A stretch of DNA of 64,000 bases, from assembly GCF_003958635.1 (NCBI RefSeq), contig NZ_RSEK01000001.1, positions 310,001-374,000 of the forward strand, written 5' to 3'. This stretch comes from Altericroceibacterium xinjiangense. GTDB taxonomy: Bacteria > Pseudomonadota > Alphaproteobacteria > Sphingomonadales > Sphingomonadaceae. A model generated the notes under the pieces. It made no database searches. It saw nothing but the letters and a program-made list of their open reading frames with translations, and was not told the DNA's origin. The number at the start of each line of letters is the position of its first letter. Position 1 is the first letter of the stretch. Below, piece after piece: positions 1-7,785 of the stretch. The translations under genes were made by a program, and so were the position numbers.

Positions 1-235
1 AGGCCCAGAGACCCGTATAGGCGCCGCTTTCGTGGGCGGCCATGATGCCCACCTCCACGGCCATTTCCTCGTCCGTCTGTGACACGCCGCGGAACCGGTA
101 ATCGGAAACGATCGTTCCGGTGCCCGAAACGACGATCGGCCCCGGTATCGTGCCTTGCGCAAAAGCAGGAGTAGCCGTGATCGCGGCACCAAAACACAAT
201 GTGGCAGCCATAAGGCTGCAGATGGACGTGCGCAT
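1..235 (-). CDS. TorF family putative porin, N-terminal fragment
   Basis: The reading frame runs off the left edge, so only about 78 residues are visible. They comprise a signal peptide ending in Ala-Phe-Ala before Gln-Gly, followed by a beta-strand-like segment with the sequence FRGVSQTDEE. That motif is characteristic of the TorF/Gcw_chp family of small outer-membrane porin-like proteins of proteobacteria. Two in-frame ATGs exist (241 and 235). I chose 235 because GAGGAA lies six bases upstream of it. The gene is divergent from the phosphoesterase at 478, with a 240-bp gap in which I saw no clear promoter. Export to the outer membrane is inferred from the signal peptide and family; the transported substrate is unknown. 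Confidence 0.75.
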   Translation of the reverse strand, partial: MRTSICSLMAATLCFGAAITATPAFAQGTIPGPIVVSGTGTIVSDYRFRGVSQTDEEMAVEVGIMAAHESGAYTGLWA

Positions 236-477
236 GCTCATTTCCTCATCGCAAAGAACCGAGGCCTCGTCCCACCTGCACCGCTGGCCGTCTCTTCGAA
301 CGATCGCTTGCGTGCATAAGAAAATTGCACTTGGATGTTGCACCGCACAAGGAAATTACCGCACTGCTCATATCGCAGGCGTGAAGTGTGGATTTTATGC
401 CACATTCAGGCAAAAGAAAGCCGCTACCCGGCAGGGAAGCGGCCCGACAGTCAGAAACGGGCGTTATTGTCACATCC

Positions 478-1275
478 ATGAAAAAATCCCTCCGCAATCT
501 TTTCAGCCGCCGAACCCGAGCGGTCGCCGCCGTGCCCGATGGGGAGCGGGTCTATGCCGTCGGGGATGTCCACGGCCGGCTCGACCTGTTCGATGCCCTG
601 ATCGATGCGATTGAGCGGGACGATGCTGCTCTTGCGCCAGCCAGGACCACGGTTGTCCTGCTGGGAGACCTTGTCGACCGGGGAGCGGACAGCGCAGGCG
701 TCGTGGCCCGCGCCCGGGAATGGCAGCGCCAGCGCGCGGTCCGCATCCTGGCCGGAAACCATGAGGAAATGTTCCTCCGCAGCTTCGACGAGATCGAGAC
801 CCTGCGCGCTTTCCTGCGCCACGGCGGACGGGAAACCGTGCTGAGCTACGGCATCGATCACGAGACGTTCCTCCAGGCCGAACTGGAAGAAGTGCAGCAG
901 ATGATGCGGGAGGCCGTCCCGCAGGAGGACATCGATTTCCTCCGCTCATTCGAGGATGCGATCGAGATCGGCGAGTACCTGTTCGTCCATGCCGGGATTC
1001 GCCCCGGCACTCCGATCATCGAGCAGCGGACCGAGGAGCTGCGCTGGATCCGCGAGCCGTTCCTGTCGCACAGCGAGCCGCACCAGCACGTCGTGGTCCA
1101 CGGACACACGATTTGCGACGATCCCCAGGATCGCGGGAATCGGATCGGCATCGACACCGGCGCATTTCGCAGCGGGCGCCTGACCGCGCTGGCCCTGGAA
1201 GGAACCAGCCGGCGCTATCTCCAGGCGATCGAACAGGACGGGATCGTCAGCGCCACGGACAAGATCGCGGCCTGA
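478..1275 (+). CDS. metallophosphoesterase, serine/threonine protein phosphatase-like
   Basis: This 265-residue protein carries the calcineurin-like (PPP-type) metal-binding motifs in order: GDVHGR (about residues 29-34), GDLVDRG (about 63-69), GNHEE (about 98-102) and a late HGH in VVHGHT. It resembles bacterial PrpA/ApaH-like phosphatases, which hydrolyse phosphoprotein or dinucleotide phosphoesters using two metal ions in the cytoplasm. An upstream extension of the frame to 388 is possible, but the ATG at 478 gives a basic N-terminus directly preceding the domain. No strong ribosome-binding site precedes it. It converges with the RNase P RNA gene six bases downstream. The substrate cannot be told from sequence. 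Confidence 0.85.
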   Translation: MKKSLRNLFSRRTRAVAAVPDGERVYAVGDVHGRLDLFDALIDAIERDDAALAPARTTVVLLGDLVDRGADSAGVVARAREWQRQRAVRILAGNHEEMFLRSFDEIETLRAFLRHGGRETVLSYGIDHETFLQAELEEVQQMMREAVPQEDIDFLRSFEDAIEIGEYLFVHAGIRPGTPIIEQRTEELRWIREPFLSHSEPHQHVVVHGHTICDDPQDRGNRIGIDTGAFRSGRLTALALEGTSRRYLQAIEQDGIVSATDKIAA

Positions 1276-1280
1276 AGGTG

Positions 1281-1704
1281 CCAGGGAGCCTGTAAGCCGG
1301 GTTCTGTTCCGCGGGACCGTATCCTTTCGGACGTGACCCGCGGCGGCAGCCATTCATCTTACGCGGGGGATTGCTCCCGCCGCTCCAGCGACCAACCCGG
1401 GCGGTCAGGTCCGAAACAGACCTCCCCGAACTTGCGTCCGGGGGCGCCGCCCCTATTCGGTCTTGCTCCGGGTGGGGTTTGCCGTGCCGCTTCCGTTGCC
1501 GGGAGCGCGGTGCGCTCTTGCCGCACCCTTTCACCCTTACCGGCCCGAAGACCGGCGGTCTGCTCTCTGTTGCACTGTCCCTCACCCCCCGCTCCCTTTG
1601 ACAGGAGCGGAAGGTGGGCGGGCGTTACCCGCCACCCTTGTTTCGTGGAGCCCGGACTTTCCTCGGCACGCGAATGCGTGACGCGGCTGCCCGGCCCCCT
1701 GGCC
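1281..1704 (-). ncRNA. rnpB: RNase P RNA (class A)
   Basis: Read on the minus strand, the segment has the universal P RNA blocks: GAGGAAAGTCCGGGCTCC near the 5' end, a central GGTAAGGGTGAAAGGGTGCG block, and ACAGAACCCGGCTTA near the 3' end. Bases CCAGGG at the 5' end (1697-1702) can pair with CCCTGG at the 3' end (1281-1286), giving helix P1 and setting the ends to within a few bases. The length of about 420 nt is normal for alphaproteobacteria. It is the catalytic RNA that removes 5' leaders from pre-tRNA with protein RnpA. It lies about 40 bp downstream of the amidase gene on the same strand. ORFs predicted across it are artefacts. Confidence 0.95.
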
Positions 1705-1741
1705 AGCCGGTCATAGCATGGTCAGGCCCGGGAAAGAATGC

Positions 1742-2443
1742 CTATCGCGTGTTCCCGCGGTCCCGATCCAGGAGCAGCGCGAACAATATCGCGCCGATCT
1801 GCCCGTCGACTTCCCCATCGATGCGTTCGAGACGCCAGCGCCGCTGGAACGCCCGGACTGCCGCGGTCGGATCGGTGATGTCGTACCCGAACCGTTCCAG
1901 CGCGAGGAAGAACGCCCCGTCGTTGGGGAACGGATTGCCCAGCGTCACCTCGGGCCGGGCCAGTGCCAGCCGGTAGCGGGCCAGCAAGTCCCAGTCGAAC
2001 AATTCGCCCGGATCCAGCTTGCGCGCGACGGCAATGTCCGAATGGCCGACCACGTTCGCCCGCGGAATGTCGTGGCGCCGGACGATGTCGGCCAGCAGCG
2101 GCACCAGCGCTTCCATCTGGGCGCGCGGGAAGGCACAGTAGCCGAATTCATGACCCGGGTTGACCAGCTCGATCCCGATGCTGGCCGAATTCACGTCGGT
2201 CTCGCCGCGCCATGAGGACCGGCCCGCGTGCCACGCGCGCTTATCCTCATCGACCAGCCGGACGACCGTTCCGTCCTCATCGATCAGGTAGTGGCAGGAT
2301 ACCTCCGCCTCCGGGTCGCACAACCGCTCCAGCGCTTCGGCGGCAGTGCGCATCCCGGTGTAGTGCAGCACGACCATCGATACGCGCCGCAGCCGCTCAT
2401 TCCAGTTAGGCGACGGCGCCGTGCGGTGGACCAGCCCGTCCAC
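1742..2443 (-). CDS. N-acetylmuramoyl-L-alanine amidase (Amidase_2/AmpD-like) with C-terminal PG-binding domain
   Basis: This 233-residue protein has the Amidase_2 fold signature: VVLHYTG (first zinc His, about residue 27), WHAG, SIGIELVNPGHE and VVGHSDIA (later zinc ligand). A peptidoglycan-binding-like segment follows at about residues 170-225 (AVRAFQRRWR). It should cleave the amide bond between N-acetylmuramic acid and L-alanine in murein fragments. No signal peptide is evident, which favours a cytoplasmic muropeptide-recycling role, although AmiD-type enzymes have the same domain layout. The start is GTG, one base after the chpT stop codon, so the two are probably translationally coupled. 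The rnpB gene follows immediately. Confidence 0.88.
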   Translation of the reverse strand: MDGLVHRTAPSPNWNERLRRVSMVVLHYTGMRTAAEALERLCDPEAEVSCHYLIDEDGTVVRLVDEDKRAWHAGRSSWRGETDVNSASIGIELVNPGHEFGYCAFPRAQMEALVPLLADIVRRHDIPRANVVGHSDIAVARKLDPGELFDWDLLARYRLALARPEVTLGNPFPNDGAFFLALERFGYDITDPTAAVRAFQRRWRLERIDGEVDGQIGAILFALLLDRDRGNTR

Positions 2444-2444
2444 G

Positions 2445-3074
2445 TCAGGCGTGGGGCAGGACCGCGCCGATCAGCAGCGAATCGGCCGAGCGCATGTGCT
2501 GGACCTCCCCGCCCCGCTCAGCGATGAACAGCCGGATCATCTGCGCAGGCGCGCTGCGGCTGGTCAGATCCGCTTCTTCCAGCCCGCCATTGAGCGCGCG
2601 GCCGACCGCATCGTCGAGTGCGATTCGCCCACCCGATGCCCGAACCACGATCTCGCACTCCTCGTCCCGCAATTCGACCCCGAGATCCAGCGTCCCGCCG
2701 CGAGGCAGCGAATCGATCCCGATCGCGGCGAGATTGAGCAGCACCTTGATCGCCGGTTTCGGCAGCTTCGGATCGTCCACCACCCAGTTCATCGCAATTC
2801 GGCTGCCGCAAAGCCGCTCTATCAGCGCTCTCGGCTCGTCGGTTGAAACCGATTCGTCGGCCGGGGCCGCGCCATAGGCCAGGCGGAAGAACTTCAGCTT
2901 GTCAGCGGAGGTCCGAGCGCTCTGTTCCAGCAGATCGAGGCAGCGCTGGCGCATCTGGGGATCGCGCTCATCGGCCAGCAATTCCAGCCCGTTGCCCAGC
3001 GCACCCACGGGGCTGAGCAGATCGTGGCACAAGCGCGAGCAAAGCTGTGCGGCAAGGTCGACGGAAGAAGTCAT
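2445..3074 (-). CDS. chpT: histidine phosphotransferase ChpT
   Basis: The protein is 209 residues long, the usual ChpT size. It begins with the four-helix dimerisation segment containing the phospho-accepting His17 in LCSRLCHDLLSPVGALGNGL, followed by a degenerate HATPase-like domain that lacks ATP-binding boxes. In alphaproteobacteria ChpT passes phosphate from the hybrid kinase CckA to CtrA and CpdR, and so controls the cell cycle, motility and proteolysis. That role is family knowledge. The gene precedes the amidase at a one-base spacing. Neither cckA nor ctrA is in the window. ChpT linked to a cell-wall amidase would fit coordination of division, but this is inference. Confidence 0.92.
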   Translation of the reverse strand: MTSSVDLAAQLCSRLCHDLLSPVGALGNGLELLADERDPQMRQRCLDLLEQSARTSADKLKFFRLAYGAAPADESVSTDEPRALIERLCGSRIAMNWVVDDPKLPKPAIKVLLNLAAIGIDSLPRGGTLDLGVELRDEECEIVVRASGGRIALDDAVGRALNGGLEEADLTSRSAPAQMIRLFIAERGGEVQHMRSADSLLIGAVLPHA

Positions 3075-3138
3075 CAGGAAGTTTCCGAATTGTTAGCTGG
3101 CGACGCAGTCCGCGGCAACCTGTCGGTCAGCGCCGCCT

Positions 3139-3534
3139 TTAGCCATCAAGCGCCCGATAGGAAAGCGGCTCGAAACCCTCGGGCTCATCCCGCCAAAAGC
3201 GAACGCCGTCCTCCCCCACGATCGCCCACATCCGGCCGTCGCCGGAGGCGCATTGCCGGTCGGTCGGGGAAGGCTCCGCCCGCCCCGACGGATGCGAATG
3301 AAAGTAACCCAGCAAGTCCGGCCCGCCTGCCCGCGCGGCGCGGTGAGCATCGATCAATGCCTGCGGGTCGATCTCGAAGTGGCGGCGGCGGTCTTGCGCA
3401 ACGTTGGCCGCCGGGCGAATCTGCCCGATGCGTATCCCGCGTCCAAGCAGCAGCCCGCAGCATTCTTCCGGAACGGAGCGGGCGGCAAGGCTGCAAAGTT
3501 CCGCTACCAGCGACCGGGCGATCTCGATGGGCAT
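3139..3534 (-). CDS. JAMM/MPN (Mov34/PAD-1) family metalloprotease-like protein
   Basis: This 131-residue single-domain protein has a complete JAMM zinc site: a glutamate in VPEECCGLLL (Glu23/24), His79 and His81 in FHSHPSGR, Ser89 and Asp92 in PSPTD. Bacterial members of this size remove C-terminal peptides or act on ubiquitin-like or sulfur-carrier proteins. The substrate here is unknown, and no ThiS/MoaD/ThiF-type partner is adjacent. It is divergent from rluD (about 140 bp apart) and co-directional with chpT, 65 bp upstream of it. The ATG at 3534 sits directly before the first strand of the domain. Confidence 0.88.
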   Translation of the reverse strand: MPIEIARSLVAELCSLAARSVPEECCGLLLGRGIRIGQIRPAANVAQDRRRHFEIDPQALIDAHRAARAGGPDLLGYFHSHPSGRAEPSPTDRQCASGDGRMWAIVGEDGVRFWRDEPEGFEPLSYRALDG

Positions 3535-3672
3535 GGCCGGACGCTACCGGCTCGGCGCGCCGAAAGCCACTGGCCAGGCCAGCACCGGATCGCACCGCCC
3601 TCTCATGGGCTGCGGACGACCTTCGCATTTGCCCGCGCGTGCGGCGCACAACGTGCTATCCACCTCCACCGC

Positions 3673-4617
3673 ATGGGGGACGAAGCAATCATCGAAGGCG
3701 CGCTGACAGGCGCGGGGCGGCTCGACAAGGCACTGGCCGATTCGACCGGCCTTTCGCGGGAGAGGATCAAGGGACTGCTGGCCGAAGGGCGCGTTGCGGT
3801 GGAGGGGAAGCCGGTTTCCCAGCCGAGCGTCAAAGTCGCAGCGGGCGCCGCGTTCCGAATCCACGTTCCCGAAGCCGCTCCGGCCGACGCGCGTCCGCAG
3901 GACATACCCCTCGTGATCGCCTACGAAGACGATCACCTGGTCGTGGTCGACAAGCCGGCGGGCCTGGTCGTTCACCCTGCCGCCGGCAATCCGGACGGGA
4001 CGCTGGTCAACGCACTGCTGCACCACTGCGCCGGGCAATTGTCGGGGATCGGCGGAGTCGCCCGGCCCGGCATCGTCCACCGGATCGACAAGGACACATC
4101 CGGCTTGCTGGTCGTCGCCAAGAGCGACGCGGCGCATGAGGGACTGGCGAAGCAGTTTGCCGACCACTCGATCGAACGCGTCTATCTCGCGGTCGTGAAC
4201 GGCCATCCGGCGCCCCCGGCAGGAACCGTGCGGGCACGAATCGGGCGATCCGACACCAATCGCAAGAAGATGGCGGTGCTGCCTGACGCGTCGAGCCGCG
4301 GAAAGCACGCCGTGACGCATTACCGGACGCTTGAATTGTTGGACAACTGCGCGCTTGTCGAATGCCGTCTGGAAACCGGTCGCACGCACCAGGTCAGGGT
4401 TCACCTTGCATCAATCGGTCATGCGCTATTGGGAGATCCTGTCTACGGACGTGCAAACTCCCGGCTTCGGCCGGTTCTTCAACGGCTGGGTTTCAGCCGG
4501 CAGGCCCTTCACGCGGCCGTGCTTGGCTTCCTTCATCCCGTCACTGGCGACAGGCTGCGCCTTACAAGCGACCTGCCGCCCGACATGCGGGAACTGATCG
4601 ATGAAACCGGTCATTGA
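3673..4617 (+). CDS. rluD: 23S rRNA pseudouridine synthase, RluD family
   Basis: This 314-residue protein has an N-terminal S4-like RNA-binding domain (about residues 14-75, with LDKALADSTGLSRERIKGLL) and a RluA/RluD catalytic domain. The catalytic Asp139 is in HRIDKDTSGLLVVAK, and GRTHQVRVHLASIGH follows near the C-terminus. It should convert specific uridines in 23S rRNA helix 69 (positions 1911/1915/1917 in E. coli) to pseudouridine. The frame continues upstream of the ATG at 3673, but that part resembles an antisense shadow of the JAMM gene, so I reject it. The gene precedes rpoH by 116 bp, a pairing I recall as common in alphaproteobacteria. Confidence 0.9.
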   Translation: MGDEAIIEGALTGAGRLDKALADSTGLSRERIKGLLAEGRVAVEGKPVSQPSVKVAAGAAFRIHVPEAAPADARPQDIPLVIAYEDDHLVVVDKPAGLVVHPAAGNPDGTLVNALLHHCAGQLSGIGGVARPGIVHRIDKDTSGLLVVAKSDAAHEGLAKQFADHSIERVYLAVVNGHPAPPAGTVRARIGRSDTNRKKMAVLPDASSRGKHAVTHYRTLELLDNCALVECRLETGRTHQVRVHLASIGHALLGDPVYGRANSRLRPVLQRLGFSRQALHAAVLGFLHPVTGDRLRLTSDLPPDMRELIDETGH

Positions 4618-4733
4618 AATCGATAAATTGCGCGGTCTCTGACAGGAAAATGGCCTATATCGGGTAGCAAGGCGTCGAAGCCTGCTGCCTGGCAGGATCT
4701 GCCTGCGGCCCGACGCGGAAAGGTTTGGGAAAA

Positions 4734-5654
4734 GTGAGCGATAGTACCATCAAGAAGAGCAAGGGAATGAGCGTCCCGGCACTGGGCGGTGAGCAGAGCC
4801 TCAACCGCTACCTGACCGAGATCAAGAAATTCCCGGTGCTCAAGCCCGAGCAGGAATACATGCTCGCGAAGCGCTATCAGGAACACGCCGACCCCGAAGC
4901 GGCAGCGCAGCTGGTCACCAGTCACCTGCGGCTCGTGGCCAAGATCGCGATGGGTTATCGCGGCTATGGCCTGCCGGTCAGCGACCTGATCTCCGAAGGC
5001 AACGTGGGCCTGATGCAAGGCGTCAAGAAGTTCGAGCCCGATCGGGGCTTCCGACTCGCGACCTACGCGATGTGGTGGATCAAGGCTTCGATCCAGGAAT
5101 TCATCCTCCGCTCGTGGAGCCTCGTGAAAATGGGCACCACCGCGGCGCAGAAGAAGCTGTTCTTCAACCTGCGCCGGATGAAGAAGAATCTCGAAGCCTA
5201 CGAGGATTCGGACCTTCACCCGGACGACGTCGCGAAGATCGCGGCCGATCTCGGGGTGCCCGAGCAGGAAGTGGTCAACATGAACCGGCGGATGATGATG
5301 GGCGGCGATGCCTCGCTGAACGTCTCCATGCGCTCGGACGAGGAAGGGTCCGGCCAATGGCAGGACTGGCTGACCGACGATCGGCCGTTGCAGGACGAGA
5401 CCGTGGCCGATGCCGAGGAAGCGCATGTCCGGCATGAAATGCTGGAACAAGCGATGGACAGCCTCAACGACCGTGAAAAGCACATCCTGACGGAGCGGCG
5501 GCTGACCGACGATCCGCAGACCCTGGAAGAACTGAGCCAGGTCTACGACGTCAGCCGCGAACGTATCCGGCAGATCGAGGTTCGCGCCTTCGAGAAGCTG
5601 CAGAAGGCGATGCAGCGCATCGCGACCGAGCGGCTGCTCCCGGCGCCGGCCTGA
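4734..5654 (+). CDS. rpoH: RNA polymerase sigma factor RpoH (sigma-32)
   Basis: The 306-residue protein has region 1.2/2 typical of RpoH (SLNRYLTEIKKFPVLKPEQE; the core-binding LISEGNVGLMQGVKKFEP; the -10-recognising FRLATYAMWWIKASIQEFIL), the RpoH box around QKKLFFNLRRMK, and region 4 with DREKHIL and VSRERIRQIEVRAFEKL. It directs transcription of heat-shock genes. I chose the GTG at 4734, preceded by GGAAAGG/GGGAAA. An in-frame TTG at 4725 is possible but badly placed relative to the ribosome-binding site. A strong intrinsic terminator follows. The groESL operon in this window carries a sigma70-type promoter with CIRCE, so its dependence on RpoH is not evident. Confidence 0.95.
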   Translation: MSDSTIKKSKGMSVPALGGEQSLNRYLTEIKKFPVLKPEQEYMLAKRYQEHADPEAAAQLVTSHLRLVAKIAMGYRGYGLPVSDLISEGNVGLMQGVKKFEPDRGFRLATYAMWWIKASIQEFILRSWSLVKMGTTAAQKKLFFNLRRMKKNLEAYEDSDLHPDDVAKIAADLGVPEQEVVNMNRRMMMGGDASLNVSMRSDEEGSGQWQDWLTDDRPLQDETVADAEEAHVRHEMLEQAMDSLNDREKHILTERRLTDDPQTLEELSQVYDVSRERIRQIEVRAFEKLQKAMQRIATERLLPAPA

Positions 5655-5677
5655 TCGTCTGATCACCTGATCCAGTC

Positions 5678-5714
5678 AAAGGCCGCCGTCCTCTTGTGGG
5701 ACGGCGGCCTTTTC
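5678..5714 (+). terminator. intrinsic terminator of rpoH
   Basis: A perfect 14-bp inverted repeat (5678-5691 and 5699-5712, arms beginning AAAGGCCGCCGT) with a 7-base loop is followed by Ts. It lies 24 bp after the rpoH stop. The A-rich left flank could let it act in both directions. Confidence 0.9.
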
Positions 5715-5765
5715 GATTCTACGGGAAGCATTTCCAGACTGCCCCTCTCCCGCTAAAGCCGGTGC

Positions 5766-6434
5766 ATGGGTTGGCTGCTGCGCTTTGTCGCCTGGATCGT
5801 GTTCTGGTTCGTGATCGTCAGCCTCGCGCTGGTGGTCGCCTATCGCTTCGTGCCGGTCCCGGTGACCGCGACCATGGTGCTGGACGAACACGGCATCACC
5901 AAGGACTGGGAGCCGCTTTCAAACATCGACCGCAACCTGGTTCGCGCGGTGATCGGCGGCGAGGACAGCAAGTTCTGTTCCCATGACGGCTTCGACGCCG
6001 AAGCGATCGAGGAAGCCGTGCAGCAGAACCTGCAAGGGGGCCGGATCCGCGGCGGATCCACCATCAGCCAGCAGACCGCCAAGAACGTCTTCCTGTGGCA
6101 GGACGGCGGTTACTTCCGCAAGGCACTGGAAGCATGGTTCACCCTGCTGATCGAACAGATCTGGGGCAAGCGGCGGATCATGGAAGTCTATTTGAACGTC
6201 GCGGAGACGGGCATCGGGACCTACGGCGCCGAAGCGGGCGCGCAGCGGTACTTCCAACACTCCGCATCAGAGCTGTCCCGCAGCGAAGCGGCGCGCATGG
6301 CGGCGGCCCTGCCCGCTCCCAAGAAACGCGCGGTGGTGAGCCCGAAAGGCTTTACCCGGCGCTATGCCAACACCATCGAGCAGCGGATCAACATTGTCCG
6401 GCGCGATGGGCTCGACGCCTGCGTGTACGAATAG
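5766..6434 (+). CDS. mtgA: monofunctional biosynthetic peptidoglycan transglycosylase
   Basis: This 222-residue, single-domain GT51 protein has an N-terminal membrane anchor (about residues 5-27) and the glycosyltransferase motifs in order: GGEDSKFCSHDGFD with catalytic Glu66, RGGSTISQQTAKN, and KRRIMEVYLNVAE. It lacks the transpeptidase domain of class A PBPs. It should polymerise lipid II into glycan strands on the periplasmic face of the inner membrane. It follows the rpoH terminator and appears to be its own transcription unit. Length and motif spacing match MtgA of proteobacteria. Confidence 0.93.
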   Translation: MGWLLRFVAWIVFWFVIVSLALVVAYRFVPVPVTATMVLDEHGITKDWEPLSNIDRNLVRAVIGGEDSKFCSHDGFDAEAIEEAVQQNLQGGRIRGGSTISQQTAKNVFLWQDGGYFRKALEAWFTLLIEQIWGKRRIMEVYLNVAETGIGTYGAEAGAQRYFQHSASELSRSEAARMAAALPAPKKRAVVSPKGFTRRYANTIEQRINIVRRDGLDACVYE

Positions 6435-6758
6435 GCGCGGCTCCACAGACCGCTCTGGCCTATATCCGGGGAAGTGGGTGCGTGCGAAGCTCGCTAGCCG
6501 GCATCACCTGTCCCAAATCGCCCCAATGGCGGTCGTTTAACGCCGGTTGCTCGGCGCCCAAAAGCTGCCTTCCGGTAGGTCTGAAAGGCCGATTGACGGG
6601 CGAGCCATCGATATGACCGGTCGAGGAAAACGTGTCTTCAGAATTGGCCTTCGCATGGCTGATGCCGATCCCTACGGAAAACCGTACGGTTGATCGGTGA
6701 GACCTGGCTATCTGCTCAGTCCCGTCGACCGGAGCGTCAGAGAGGCTGGAGTAGAACA
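6435..6758. other. intergenic region without recognised gene
   Basis: The 324 bp between mtgA and the next CDS contain only short or antisense ORFs without any recognisable domain. No hairpin, tRNA or insertion-sequence end was seen. The region begins a stretch of lower GC that continues to about 7350. Confidence 0.5.
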
Positions 6759-7220
6759 GTGAAGTACATTTTTCTCCCCGAAGCATCCGTCCTCAAATCC
6801 ATCGCTCTCATCCCATTTGCTTTGCTGCAGGCGGCTTGCGGAACGCAAAGGGATGCGATCCGGGATCAACACGAGAGGCTCTGCAAAGAAAACGCTGCGC
6901 TAATCGTCTACGATCCTGTCAGGTGGACCGAGTATCTGAATATCATGGAGCGTGAGCTGGCCTCACTGCAGCGGAGCAGTGATGAGCTTGGCATTTATTT
7001 ACACGGCAGCGGCGGATACAACATCCGGTTCGGCGAAGATCTTAATTTTCGTCGGGGAGGTCGGGAGCAGGTGTATCGTGCGGATGTATTCATCTTGTAC
7101 CGTGGAAATAAGATAGCAAGGATGTTCAATTATATCGCGGTATACTCCGTCGTGGGCGCTCTAAAATCCGTGGGTTGTACTACGCGGTTTCCAGAACTTT
7201 ACCTTGGAGAACGAGGTTAG
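6759..7220 (+). CDS. hypothetical lipoprotein-like protein, possibly acquired
   Basis: I do not recognise this 153-residue protein. The GTG at 6759 is preceded by GGAG at seven bases, and a hydrophobic stretch ending in LLQAAC (Cys27) follows. That suggests an exported lipoprotein, although Gln at -3 makes a weak lipobox. The rest is mixed alpha/beta without a known motif; the C-terminal half has an aromatic segment, ARMFNYIAVYSVVG. Codon use is less GC-biased than in all neighbours, with many A/T third positions, so recent transfer is possible. A small hairpin (7230-7250, arms AGAGGCT/AGCCTCT) follows the stop and may end the transcript. It could alternatively start at the TTG at 6690, which would remove the signal peptide. 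Confidence 0.55.
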   Translation: MKYIFLPEASVLKSIALIPFALLQAACGTQRDAIRDQHERLCKENAALIVYDPVRWTEYLNIMERELASLQRSSDELGIYLHGSGGYNIRFGEDLNFRRGGREQVYRADVFILYRGNKIARMFNYIAVYSVVGALKSVGCTTRFPELYLGERG

Positions 7221-7351
7221 AAAATGCCTAGAGGCTCATCGCAAGCCTCTTAACGGTCGCTCTGTCTTCTCAATTAGGTGGTGAGCTAGACGATAGAGCC
7301 TTCATGTGTACGACACGCCGCTCTCTTGAAAGCTATCAATCGAGATGTGGC

Positions 7352-7561
7352 TCAAGCTCCGCCGGAACATGGATGCTGCCGAATGGCGGCTTTCAGAGCC
7401 TCGTCGTCAGCCCAATGGCTCAACTGTTCCCGCGCATCTCTTTCTGCGCGATTCAGCAGGAGCGGATCGGGTATCGCGGCGTCGAGGTCTTCGATAGTCA
7501 GATCCCCGCCATCGATAATCCGCTGGAGTGTCGCTAGAAGATTGGGGCGAGCCTCTGTCAT
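7352..7561 (-). CDS. small hypothetical protein
   Basis: A 69-residue acidic protein with predicted helices and no membrane segment starts at the ATG at 7561 (MTEARPNLLATLQRIIDGG). It contains a regular pattern of acidic and hydrophobic residues (LTIEDLDAAIPDPLLLNRAERDAREQL) typical of a real soluble protein. The frame is open further upstream, but that part is Arg/Gly-rich shadow sequence. No clear ribosome-binding site is visible. It lies between the lipoprotein-like gene and the clpX terminator. Function is unknown, and a spurious ORF cannot be excluded. Confidence 0.5.
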   Translation of the reverse strand: MTEARPNLLATLQRIIDGGDLTIEDLDAAIPDPLLLNRAERDAREQLSHWADDEALKAAIRQHPCSGGA

Positions 7562-7713
7562 TACCGCACCATGCCGATGACCTGAATGCCCGCATGGGGT
7601 CGCTAGCTGCTGCTGGCGAATTTCGCGAACGAGAGGCGCAGGTCTGCTTTCATAGCCGGAACCTGCCCTTCCGCTTCCCACCCATCAGGGACGTTCGCCC
7701 CTCTTCGTCATCC

Positions 7714-7742
7714 AAAGAAAAAGGGGCACCCTTGGGCGCCCC
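7714..7742 (-). terminator. intrinsic terminator of clpX
   Basis: On the minus strand a GGGGCGCCC / GGGTGCCCC hairpin with a short loop (about 7723-7742) is followed by TTTTTCTTT, about 45 bp downstream of the clpX stop codon. Confidence 0.8.
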
Positions 7743-7785
7743 TTCTTCTTCGATTCGGATGTGCAGAGCCAGCCCGGCGGAAGCG

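Noticed and set aside
1333-1716. Several ORFs across the RNase P RNA gene
   Set aside because: The conserved P RNA sequence blocks explain the region fully; the ORFs have no family resemblance.
6460-6786. Minus-strand ORF of 108 codons in the low-GC patch
   Set aside because: No recognisable domain and no convincing ribosome-binding site, and it overlaps the start of the better-supported lipoprotein gene.
7304-7580. Plus-strand ORFs opposite the 69-residue minus-strand ORF
   Set aside because: Their amino-acid patterns (Ser/Arg-rich) are typical of reverse-strand shadows, whereas the minus-strand frame looks protein-like.
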